DNA from: JANNWF01 sp038205755
Lineage (GTDB): Bacteria > Pseudomonadota > Gammaproteobacteria > Xanthomonadales > Xanthomonadaceae
DNA: 34,126 nucleotides
Assembly: GCA_038205755.1 (NCBI GenBank)
Contig: JBBRBN010000043.1
Coordinates: 1 to 34,126, forward strand
Direction of reading: 5' to 3'
Made by a program: the position numbers and the translations under genes. Under the pieces are notes generated by a model, which saw only the letters and a program-made list of their open reading frames with translations, was not told where the DNA came from and made no database searches. Positions within the stretch are counted from its first letter, which is position 1; each line of letters begins with the position of its first letter. This document shows, in pieces, positions 14,377 through 21,618 of this stretch.

Positions 14377-15750
14377 TCAGCGGAATGGCATACCGCCTAG
14401 TCCGCGTCCACCGAGCATGCCCTTCATGCCGCGCATCATGCCCTTCATGCCGCCGCCCGACAGCTTGGACATCATCTTTTCCATCTGCTGGAACTGCTTC
14501 ATCAGGCGGTTCACGTCGGCCGGCGTGGTACCCGAGCCGCGCGCGATGCGCGCCCTGCGCGAGCCGTTTAGCGTGGCCGGAAAGCGCCGCTCCTTCCTGG
14601 TCATGGAGTTGATGATCGCAACCAGTCGCAGCACGTCACGATCATTGACCTGATTCTTGACGTGATCGGGGATCTGTCCCATGCCGGGCAACTTGTCGAG
14701 CAGGCTGGAGAGACCACCCATGTTCTGCATCTGCTCCAGCTGGTCTTTCATGTCGTTGAGATCGAACTTCTTGCCCTTGATGACCTTCTCGGCCAGCCTG
14801 GCAGCCTTTTCCTGATCGACATTGCGTTCGACTTCCTCGACCAGCGACAGCACGTCGCCCATGTCGAGGATGCGACTGGCGATGCGGTCCGGGTGGAACA
14901 CGTCCAGCCCGTCCATCTTCTCGGCCGTACCGATGAACTTGATTGGGCGACCGGTGACATAGCGCACCGACAACGCAGCGCCGCCGCGGGCGTCGCCGTC
15001 GGTCTTGGTCAGGACCACGCCGGTAAGCGGCAGCGCATCGGCGAACGCGCGCGCCGTGATGGCCGCGTCCTGGCCGGTCATGGCGTCCACCACGAACAGG
15101 GTCTCGACCGGATTGATCGCTGCATGGAGGGCCTGAATCTCGGCCATCATCGCGGCGTCGACGGCCAGCCGGCCGGCGGTGTCGACCAGCAGCACATCGA
15201 CAAAGTTCTTGCGCGCCGCATCAATCGCCGCCCGCGCGATATCGACTGGCTTCTGGTCGGCGCTGCTGGGATGGAACAGCGCGCCGACCTGGCCGGCCAA
15301 GGTCTCCAGCTGGGCGATGGCGGCAGGACGATAGACGTCGCAGCTCACCACCATGACCTTCTTCTTGCGCCGCTCGCGCAGCAGCTTGGCCAGCTTGCCG
15401 ACGGTAGTGGTTTTGCCGGCGCCCTGCAGGCCCGCCATGAGTATCACCGCCGGCGCCGGCACGTTGAGGTTCAGATCGTTAGCAGCCGAGCCCATCAGCG
15501 TGGTCAACTCGTCGCGCACGACCTTGATCAATGACTGCCCCGGCGTCAGGCTCTTGAGCACTTCCTGGCCGACCGCGCGAATCTTGATCCGCTCGATCAA
15601 GGCCTGCACCACCGGCAGCGCGACGTCTGCCTCCAGCAGCGCCACCCGGACTTCGCGCAGCGCCTCGCGGATGTTTTCCTCGCTTAGGCGGCCGCGGCCG
15701 CGCAGCCGATTGACGGTAGTTGACAGACGCTGACTCAATGACTCGAACAT
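14377..15750 (-). CDS. ffh: signal recognition particle GTPase Ffh
   Basis: Ffh (SRP54) binds signal sequences with 4.5S RNA and delivers ribosomes to FtsY. The 457-aa protein has the N domain (MFESLSQRLSTTVNRLRGRG), the G domain with P-loop AGLQGAGKTTT near residues 106-116, VDTAGRLAVD, and TKTDGDARGGAALS. A methionine-rich M domain ends in many Met and Gly residues (MKGMMRGMKGMLGG). ATG at 15750 was chosen because the upstream open frame has no homology. Divergent from the CcsA-like gene across 97 bp. Confidence 0.97.
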   Translation of the reverse strand: MFESLSQRLSTTVNRLRGRGRLSEENIREALREVRVALLEADVALPVVQALIERIKIRAVGQEVLKSLTPGQSLIKVVRDELTTLMGSAANDLNLNVPAPAVILMAGLQGAGKTTTVGKLAKLLRERRKKKVMVVSCDVYRPAAIAQLETLAGQVGALFHPSSADQKPVDIARAAIDAARKNFVDVLLVDTAGRLAVDAAMMAEIQALHAAINPVETLFVVDAMTGQDAAITARAFADALPLTGVVLTKTDGDARGGAALSVRYVTGRPIKFIGTAEKMDGLDVFHPDRIASRILDMGDVLSLVEEVERNVDQEKAARLAEKVIKGKKFDLNDMKDQLEQMQNMGGLSSLLDKLPGMGQIPDHVKNQVNDRDVLRLVAIINSMTRKERRFPATLNGSRRARIARGSGTTPADVNRLMKQFQQMEKMMSKLSGGGMKGMMRGMKGMLGGRGLGGMPFR

Positions 15751-15847
15751 ACGGCCGAAGCAGGGTTGGCAAGGGCCGCGGAGTATAGCGCAGCGCCTTG
15801 CTGCAGCCCGATTCGCCGAGCCGCTGCGGTATGCGACACTGCCGCCG

Positions 15848-16660
15848 GTGAGCATCTTTGCCAGCATCGCAGTCGCCCTCTATCTGCTGGCCTCGTGGCA
15901 GCTTGGGCGCGTTGCGATGGCATCGAGCGGCAGTTCCGGCCAACCGCTGCCGCGCCACGCGATAGTTCTGGGCAGCCTGGCGGCCATCGCCCACCTGGGC
16001 GTGCACGGCGCAGCCTGGCAGCTGGTCGGCGGCGTGGATCTGCGCTTCTTTGCCGCGCTGTCGCTGGTGGCGCTGGGCATGGCTTTGCTGAGCACCGTGG
16101 TGGCGTGGACGCGCCGGTTTGATGCGCTCGGCGGAGTGGTCTACCCGCTGGCCGCCGCATTCGCCGCGGCCTATGCGTGGCAGGGCAGCGGCCCAGCGGA
16201 CACCCTCGACTGGCGGCTGCGGCTGCACGCCCTGCTCGCCCTGCTCGCCTACGCAACGCTGGCGGTTGCCGCTCTCCTCGCGGTGATGCTGTGGCTGCAG
16301 GAGGCAGCACTGCGACGGCGGGAACTGGACGCACCTTTGCTGCGTTGGCTGCCGCCGCTCACCGAGCTTGAAGGACTGCTGTTTCGCAGCATCGGTGCGG
16401 GCTTCGTCCTGCTGAGCGCAGCGCTCCTCACCGGGGCGCTGTTTGTGGATGATCTCCTCGCCCAGCATCTGGTCCACAAAACCGTGCTGAGCGTGCTGTC
16501 GTGGGCCGTGTTCGGTGCTCTGCTGTACGGGCGACTGCGCCACGGCTGGCGCGGCCGGCGCGCGGTGCGCCTCACCCTCGGCGCGATGGCGCTGCTGCTG
16601 TTGGCGTTCTTCGGCAGCAAGTTCGTTCTCGAACTGGTGCTGCAGCGAGCGGCGGCGTGA
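15848..16660 (+). CDS. cytochrome c assembly (CcsA/YpjD-like) inner-membrane protein
   Basis: The 270-aa protein has about eight hydrophobic helices and matches the CcsA/CcmC-type domain seen in YpjD-like proteins encoded next to ffh in many gammaproteobacteria. Features include DWRLRLHALLALLAYATL and the late histidine in LAQHLVHKTVLSVLSWAVFG, both in places where the family keeps conserved histidines. Members of the superfamily handle haem, but the role of this subgroup is not established. It starts at GTG; the next gene overlaps its stop codon by 4 bp, implying co-translation. Confidence 0.8.
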   Translation: MSIFASIAVALYLLASWQLGRVAMASSGSSGQPLPRHAIVLGSLAAIAHLGVHGAAWQLVGGVDLRFFAALSLVALGMALLSTVVAWTRRFDALGGVVYPLAAAFAAAYAWQGSGPADTLDWRLRLHALLALLAYATLAVAALLAVMLWLQEAALRRRELDAPLLRWLPPLTELEGLLFRSIGAGFVLLSAALLTGALFVDDLLAQHLVHKTVLSVLSWAVFGALLYGRLRHGWRGRRAVRLTLGAMALLLLAFFGSKFVLELVLQRAAA

Positions 16661-17037
16661 GTCCCGACAGCGGCGACAAGCGCGAGCGGCGGCGTCACCA
16701 TCGATTTCCGATGGTCGCCAGCGTGCGGATCTACTCCGGATCGGCGATGTGGACGACCGGGTTGATTGACGTGTCCCTGCGCGGCGCCATGGTGACGCGC
16801 CCGGACAGCTGGACCGGCCAACCGGAGTCGCTGTTCCGCCTCGACCTGAAGCTCGAAAATGGACCCATCATCGCCATGGGCGTCAAGCTCGTGAGATGCG
16901 GGGAGACCGATCTTGCCTTCGCCTGCCACAGGGTCGACCTGGGCAGCTTTTCCGAGCTCAAGCGGCTTATCGAACTCAATCTTGGCAACACCGACGCACT
17001 CAATCGCGAGCTCTCGGCACTCGGCCTGGACCGCTGA
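16657..17037 (+). CDS. PilZ domain protein
   Basis: PilZ domains bind cyclic-di-GMP through an RxxxR and a (D/N)xSxxG motif. Both appear here: KRERRRHHRFP near the N-terminus and DVSLRGAM later. The 126-aa protein is a single-domain PilZ. It starts at a GTG overlapping the end of the CcsA-like gene (GTGA overlap), so the two are translated together. A partner is not evident. It is one of two c-di-GMP-related genes in the window, the other being the GGDEF fusion at 1773. Confidence 0.85.
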   Translation: MSPDSGDKRERRRHHRFPMVASVRIYSGSAMWTTGLIDVSLRGAMVTRPDSWTGQPESLFRLDLKLENGPIIAMGVKLVRCGETDLAFACHRVDLGSFSELKRLIELNLGNTDALNRELSALGLDR

Positions 17038-17088
17038 TCCTGTGACGACGCGCATCGGGCGCTGCGCCGCCGGCAAAGCCGGGGTTTC

Positions 17089-17179
17089 AGCCCGCATATT
17101 TCATGGATCGCGCGCCCTCGCGGGTCTCTTGTCCGCGCCAAGGCTTTTCCTCAATCGGTCGTGCGGCCCGATACGCCGC
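17089..17179 (+). repeat. dispersed repeat, second copy, upstream of the suf cluster
   Basis: This 91-bp stretch begins AGCCCGCATATTTCATGGAT and ends GGCCCGATACGCCGC. It aligns along its length with the minus strand of 13231-13320. It sits in the 246-bp gap between the PilZ gene and the SufR-like regulator. A small stem (CCGGC-AAA-GCCGG, 17070-17082) precedes it and may end PilZ transcription. Confidence 0.7.
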
Positions 17180-17227
17180 TCCCTCTGAAAATCCGCTGGG
17201 CGCAACAGATCGACTGGCGCTCAAGAC

Positions 17228-17246
17228 CTTGACTTTATTTGTCAAG
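17228..17246. promoter_or_regulatory. operator-like palindrome upstream of sufR
   Basis: CTTGAC-N7-GTCAAG is a perfect 6+6 inverted repeat in an AT-rich patch of otherwise GC-rich DNA, ending 37 bp before the GTG start of the regulator. The embedded TTGACT could serve as a -35 box. SufR-type regulators commonly repress their own operon from such sites, so autoregulation is a reasonable inference. Confidence 0.55.
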
Positions 17247-17283
17247 CATGAAATTTTCAAACTTGCGAAAGTAAAAGGTTGCT

Positions 17284-17985
17284 GTGAACGCTACGGGCTT
17301 GACCTCCAACCCTCTCAGCTCCGACCTTCGTGGCTCCGGCCGGGAACGGGTCCTGTTCTTGCTGAAAACAAAGGGCGCGCAGACCTCGGCGCGCATGAGC
17401 AGCGAGCTGGGCGTCACCACAATGGCGGTACGCCAGCATCTGGCCGTCCTGGAGGCAGAGAAGCTCGTCGACTACACGATCCAACGCCGCGAGGTCGGTC
17501 GCCCCGCCCGGGTGTGGCAGCTGACGCCCAAGGCGAATGAGCGGTTTTCCGATGGCCACGCCGAGCTCGCCGTCGGCATGCTGCAGGCTATCCAAGGCGC
17601 CTTCGGTGAACAAGGCATTGATCGTCTGACCCAGGAACGGACACGGCAGCAAGCCGACAGTTACGGCGCGCGGATGCCCGCTCAGGGTGCGCCCATCGAG
17701 GAGCGCGTGGCCAGCCTGGCCAAGATGCGGTGCGAAGAAGGCTATATGGCCGAGTTGAGACGCGGGCGCAACGGGGCGATCGAGCTCGTCGAGAACCACT
17801 GTTCCATCGCCAATGCCGCGCGCATCTGTCCGCAGCTATGCGCCAGCGAGCTGTCGCTATTTCGCACACTGCTGGGTGACGACGTCAACGTAGACCGGGT
17901 GGAGCACATCCTCTCGGGAGACAGGTGCTGCGCCTATCGCATCACCGAACGAGCCGACCCGCCGGCAGTGAAAGCCACCCGATAG
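17284..17985 (+). CDS. sufR: SufR-type iron-sulfur regulator of the suf cluster
   Basis: This 233-aa DNA-binding protein has a winged helix-turn-helix at about residues 20-80 (RERVLFLLKTKGAQTSARM, SELGVTTMAVRQHLAVLEAE, GRPARVWQLT). The C-terminal part has cysteines that could hold an Fe-S cluster: C173 in ENHCSIANAA, C182 and C186 in ICPQLC, and C215-C216 in GDRCCAYRI. This matches the SufR family, which senses cluster status and represses suf genes. GTG at 17284 follows AAAAGG. It precedes the suf genes on the same strand, separated by 107 bp. The exact cluster ligands are inferred. Confidence 0.85.
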   Translation: MNATGLTSNPLSSDLRGSGRERVLFLLKTKGAQTSARMSSELGVTTMAVRQHLAVLEAEKLVDYTIQRREVGRPARVWQLTPKANERFSDGHAELAVGMLQAIQGAFGEQGIDRLTQERTRQQADSYGARMPAQGAPIEERVASLAKMRCEEGYMAELRRGRNGAIELVENHCSIANAARICPQLCASELSLFRTLLGDDVNVDRVEHILSGDRCCAYRITERADPPAVKATR

Positions 17986-18092
17986 GTCGTGGTGCGGTAT
18001 CCGGGGGCGGTTTTTTCATCACTTAAGCAAGAATACGCTTTCGTAACTATGCTATCGTCCCGCAGGGCAACTACCCGCACCAGGAAAGGGCG

Positions 18093-18722
18093 ATGGAAGC
18101 TACGGCGACGATTACCAAGTGCAGCACGATGCAAGAGGTTCTTGACGCCTATCCGAGCGCGCAGCGCGCTCTGTTTCGTCGCCACCACATCGGCGGATGC
18201 AATAGCTGCGGATATGAACCAGGGGACCTCCTCGAGCACGTAGCCAGCAGCCACAACATCGATGATCTCGACGAGCTCATCGCCTTCATCGAGCAGGCTG
18301 AGCAGACCGACCGGCAACTCCAGATCAGCCCGGTTGACGTCGCGGCGATGGTGCAAGGCGAAACTTCGCCGCGTCTGATCGACGTGCGCACGGCGGAAGA
18401 GTGGGACTTGGCTCGAATCCAGGGCGCAACGCTGAACACCGAGGGCCTGGCGCAGGAGATGATGCACTGGCCCAAAGACACCCTCATCGTCTTTTACTGC
18501 CACTTCGGGCAGCGCAGCGTTGACGCCGCGTCGTACTTCGCCGGCCACGGCTTCAGCAGCGTCCGCTCAATGACCGGTGGTATCGATGCCTGGTCGCTTT
18601 CCGTCGACGCGTCCGTGCCGCGCTACGAGATGTCCCCATCCGGTGGCAAGGCGATGCTGCGCACGCTGCGTTCGGTGGTGTCGAAGGCCGCCGGCTGCAC
18701 TAACCAGGAGGCCGTGCAATGA
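18093..18722 (+). CDS. DUF1858-like plus rhodanese domain protein
   Basis: The 209-aa protein joins two small domains. The first (about 1-75) resembles the DUF1858 hybrid-cluster-associated domain: TMQEVLDAYPSAQRALFRRH, then GGCNSCGYEPGDLLEHVA. The second (about 80-185) is a rhodanese sulfurtransferase with RLIDVRTAEEWDLARIQGA and the active-site cysteine in VFYCHFGQRSVDAA. Its place between the regulator and sufB suggests it handles sulfur for cluster assembly, but the substrate is unknown. Its stop overlaps the sufB start (ATGA), so the genes are translationally coupled. ATG follows GAAAGGGCG. Confidence 0.85.
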   Translation: MEATATITKCSTMQEVLDAYPSAQRALFRRHHIGGCNSCGYEPGDLLEHVASSHNIDDLDELIAFIEQAEQTDRQLQISPVDVAAMVQGETSPRLIDVRTAEEWDLARIQGATLNTEGLAQEMMHWPKDTLIVFYCHFGQRSVDAASYFAGHGFSSVRSMTGGIDAWSLSVDASVPRYEMSPSGGKAMLRTLRSVVSKAAGCTNQEAVQ

Positions 18723-19177
18723 GCGCCGTCCAGAAAGAGCTCAAAGAACTCACCAGCCGCGAATACCAGTCCGGGTTCGTCACCGAGCTCGAAACGGACG
18801 TAGCGCCGCGCGGGCTGAACGAGGCTGTCGTCCGCCTCATTTCGTCAAAAAAGAACGAGCCGCAGTGGCTGCTCGACTGGCGGCTTGAGGCCTACCGCCA
18901 CTGGCTCACGCTGACCGAGCCGAGCTGGCAGAACGCCCACTGCGCCATCGACTACCAGGACATCATCTACTACGCGGCGCCCAAGTCGAAGACCGACGGT
19001 CCCAGGAGTCTTGACGAAGTCGACCCGGAAATCCTGCTCATGTTCAACAAGCTCGGCATCTCGCTGGCCGAGCAAGGGCGGCTGAGCGGTATTGCCGTGG
19101 ACGCCATCGTGGACTCGGTCTCGGTCGGCACCACGTTCAAGCCCAATGCGAACAAACCGGTGCGCGTCTTCGCGTAG
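18719..19177 (+). pseudogene. sufB: SufB, N-terminal fragment fused out of frame to sufS
   Basis: SufB is the scaffold subunit of the SufBCD complex and is normally about 480 aa. Only the first 141 residues remain here: SREYQSGFVTELETDVAPRG, KNEPQWLLDWRLEAYRHW, DIIYYAAPKSK, LGISLAEQGRL and DSVSVGTTFK. After the AAG at 19139-19141 the frame reads 11 unrelated codons, which are sufS sequence in another frame, and stops at TAG 19175-19177. The scaffold core and all functional C-terminal parts are missing, as are sufC and sufD. This is either a deletion of several kilobases or an assembly join. The start overlaps the rhodanese stop as in an intact operon. Confidence 0.9.
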
Positions 19178-19968
19178 CGCCCATCAACGATGACGGCGAA
19201 CTCTTGCTCAATGAATTCGAGCGGCTCATCGGCCCGAAGACCAGGCTCGTGGCCGTCACCCACGTCTCAAACGTGCTCGGCACCATCAATCCCATCCGGC
19301 GCATCGTCGAGATGGCTCACGCACGAGGCGCGCGCGTGCTGGTCGATGGTGCGCAGGCTGTCCCGCATCTGCAGGCCGACGTGCAGGCGCTGGGTTGTGA
19401 CTTCTACGCGCTCTCAGGCCACAAGATGTACGGCCCCACCGGCATCGGCGTTCTGTACGGGCGCGCTACGCTGCTCGAACAGATGCCTCCCTACCAGGGC
19501 GGCGGCGACATGATTCTGTCCGTCAGCTTCGACAAGACCCTCTACAACAAGCTTACCTACAAGTTCGAGGCGGGTACGCCAGACATGGCGGGCGCGGTCG
19601 GGCGCGGCGCCGCCATCGATTTCCTCACTGGCCTGGAGCACGAGGCGCTCGCGGCCCACGAAGAGGATGTCTTTGCCTACGGCACACGCAGGCTCGAAGC
19701 GGTGCCGGGACTCCGGCTCATCGGCACGGCCCAGGCCAAGGCCAGCGTCCTGTCCTTCGTGCTCGATGGCGTTCACCCGGATGACATCGGCACCATCCTC
19801 GACCGGGAAGGCGTCGCGATTCGCGTGGGCCATCACTGCGCGCAACCCTTGATGAGCCGATTGGGTGTGCCCGCTACGGCGCGCACGTCGCTGGGCTGCT
19901 ACAGCACTCGGCAGGACATCGACGCGCTGGTGACTGGCCTGGGTAAAGTCAGGGAGATCTTGCAATGA
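19138..19968 (+). pseudogene. sufS: cysteine desulfurase SufS, N-terminally truncated
   Basis: SufS takes sulfur from cysteine using pyridoxal phosphate. The recognisable frame starts right at the sufB junction (QAQCEQTGARLRVAPINDDG) and runs about 276 codons to TGA at 19966-19968; full SufS is about 410 aa. The PLP lysine (SGHKMYGPTGIG) and catalytic cysteine (RVGHHCAQPLMSRLG) are kept. The first third, including the PLP-stacking histidine region, is absent. A TTG at 19204 could start a 254-aa product, but that would not be a complete enzyme. The end overlaps the sufU start by 4 bp (ATGA). Confidence 0.9.
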
Positions 19969-20438
19969 GCAGCGAGCTTCGCGAGCTTTACCAGGAAGTG
20001 GTCATCGTCCACAGCAGGCATCCGCGTAACTTCCACACGCTTGATGATCCGACGAGCACGGCCGAAGGCTTTAATCCGCTATGTGGCGATCACCTCACCC
20101 TTTACGTGAAGCTTGGCGACGGAGTCATCGAGGACATCGCCTTCCAGGGAGACGGATGCGCCATCACGAAGGCCTCGGCGTCGCTGATGACCGCCGCGCT
20201 CAGGGGCAAGAATCAGCAAGAGGCGTTGGCGCTGTTCGGGCGCGTCCACGCCCTGCTGACCGAGGGACCGAGGGGCGAGGTGAACCTGAAGGGCGTCGGC
20301 AAGCTCGCGGCGCTGTCCGGCATCTGGGAATTCCCGTTGCGGGTCAAATGCGCCACCCTCGCGTGGCACACGTTGCGTAACGCCCCCGAAAGAAATGGGC
20401 CCACGGATTTCAACGGAGCAAACAATCATGGGTCCTGA
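19965..20438 (+). CDS. sufU: SufU-type Fe-S assembly / sulfur-transfer protein
   Basis: SufU receives persulfide from SufS through a zinc-bound site. The 157-aa protein starts SSELRELYQEVVIVHSRHPR and keeps the three cysteines and the aspartate of the metal site: C40 and D42 (FNPLCGD), C65 (GDGCAITKAS) and C127 (RVKCATLAW). The region between (EALALFGRVHALLTEGP) contains the SufU-type insertion that IscU lacks. It overlaps the sufS end and the sufT start, so it belongs to the same operon. Its partner sufS is broken in this sequence. Confidence 0.92.
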   Translation: MSSELRELYQEVVIVHSRHPRNFHTLDDPTSTAEGFNPLCGDHLTLYVKLGDGVIEDIAFQGDGCAITKASASLMTAALRGKNQQEALALFGRVHALLTEGPRGEVNLKGVGKLAALSGIWEFPLRVKCATLAWHTLRNAPERNGPTDFNGANNHGS

Positions 20439-20979
20439 CCTGCACACAGAGATTGAGATCACGCGGGACTGCGAAGTAACGAAGATCCCGCGCGGGGAGA
20501 TGCTGACGCTTTGGAAAGGTGACACCGTCGTGGTGACGCAGGCGCTGGGCGGCAGCTTCACCGTCAGGACCGAGATGGGCTACCTGGTGCGGGTCGCCGC
20601 GCTCGATGCCGACGCGCTGGGGCTTGAGAGCGCGGCGCAGCAAGCGGCGCCCGTGGACGCGGGGCCCTTTACGCTGGAGAAGGTGATCGAGAAGCTCAAG
20701 ACCGTGTTCGATCCGGAGATCCCGGTCAACGTGGTGGACCTCGGACTGATCTATGTCTGCGCAGCGCACCCGCTCGCAGACGGCGCCCACCGGGTCGAGA
20801 TCAAGATGTCGATGACGGCGCCGGGCTGTGGCATGGGCGACGTGCTCAAAGAGGACGCCCGCGCCAAGGTGCAGGCGGTTCCCGGTGTCGCCGAGGTCGA
20901 CATCGAGATCGTCTGGGAGCCAGCCTGGGACCAGAGCCGTATGTCCGAGGCTGCCCAACTGCAGCTTGGCCTGTTTTGA
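20428..20979 (+). CDS. sufT: SufT, DUF59/MIP18-family Fe-S maturation factor
   Basis: SufT proteins help mature Fe-S proteins, notably lipoate-synthase-type clients in some bacteria. The N-terminal ~90 residues are typical of the long SufT form (EITRDCEVTKIPRGEMLTLW, KGDTVVVTQALGGSFTV). The C-terminal part is the MIP18 domain with VFDPEIPVNVVDLGLIYVC and MTAPGCGMGDVL. ATG at 20428 gives 183 aa, overlapping the sufU end by 11 bp. lipA and an aconitase lie downstream in the same window, which fits a maturation role. Confidence 0.9.
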   Translation: MGPDLHTEIEITRDCEVTKIPRGEMLTLWKGDTVVVTQALGGSFTVRTEMGYLVRVAALDADALGLESAAQQAAPVDAGPFTLEKVIEKLKTVFDPEIPVNVVDLGLIYVCAAHPLADGAHRVEIKMSMTAPGCGMGDVLKEDARAKVQAVPGVAEVDIEIVWEPAWDQSRMSEAAQLQLGLF

Positions 20980-20989
20980 GGAGGAAGAG

Positions 20990-21073
20990 ATGACAAACAT
21001 CAAGGTCACCGTGAAGGCGAATGACCCCAACCTCGACAGGAAACACACCGATGTCAGAATCACCGTTTACTGA
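20990..21073 (+). CDS. possible 27-aa peptide after sufT
   Basis: A very good ribosome binding site (GAGGAGGAAGAG) precedes an ATG that opens a 27-codon frame (MTNIKVTVKANDPN..., ending DVRITVY). It overlaps the folE start by 23 bp. I do not recognise the peptide. It could be a true small protein, a leader that couples translation of folE to the suf genes, or the truncated N-terminus of a lost gene. Confidence 0.35.
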   Translation: MTNIKVTVKANDPNLDRKHTDVRITVY

Positions 21074-21617
21074 GCAGGACTGGCGCCGATTCATAGCCAG
21101 TTTGGGGGAGGACCCCGATAGAGCAGGCCTCGTAGAAACACCGTCCCGCACGGCAAAGGCCTGGAAGCACTGGACTGCCGGGTACGACCAAGACCCGGCT
21201 GAATGCCTGAAAGTGTTTGAAGACGGGGCGGAGCAGTACAACGAACTCATCGTGGTCCGCGGTATCCCTGTCTATAGCCATTGCGAGCACCACCTGGCGC
21301 CTTTCTTTGGCGGCGCCACGATTGGCTATGTTCCCAATGGGAAAATAGTGGGCTTGTCAAAACTGACGCGTCTGGTTGATTGCTTTGCTAGTCGACTGCA
21401 GGTGCAGGAACGACTCACAATTCAGATTGCCAACGCCCTGATGACACATCTGCAACCGCAAGCGGTTGGCGTCGTCATTCGCTGCCGTCACCTGTGCATG
21501 GAAAGCCGCGGCATTCGCACTCAGGGCGAGGAAAGCGTCACCTCAGCCATGCTCGGCGCACTGCAGCCTAACCAGGCGCTGCGCGCAGAATTTTTTGCTT
21601 TGGCGCGTGAGGCGTAA
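21051..21617 (+). CDS. folE: GTP cyclohydrolase I
   Basis: FolE converts GTP to 7,8-dihydroneopterin triphosphate, the first step of tetrahydrofolate synthesis. The 188-aa protein shows ETPSRTAKAWKHWTAGY, the zinc/active-site block YSHCEHHLAPFFGGATIGY, GLSKLTRLVDCFASRLQVQE and CRHLCMESRGIRTQGEESVT. ATG at 21051 follows AGGAAACACACC. The gene looks less GC-rich than its neighbours, a possible sign of separate ancestry. selO starts 1 bp after its stop, so they are coupled. Confidence 0.94.
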   Translation: MSESPFTEQDWRRFIASLGEDPDRAGLVETPSRTAKAWKHWTAGYDQDPAECLKVFEDGAEQYNELIVVRGIPVYSHCEHHLAPFFGGATIGYVPNGKIVGLSKLTRLVDCFASRLQVQERLTIQIANALMTHLQPQAVGVVIRCRHLCMESRGIRTQGEESVTSAMLGALQPNQALRAEFFALAREA

Positions 21618-21618
21618 C

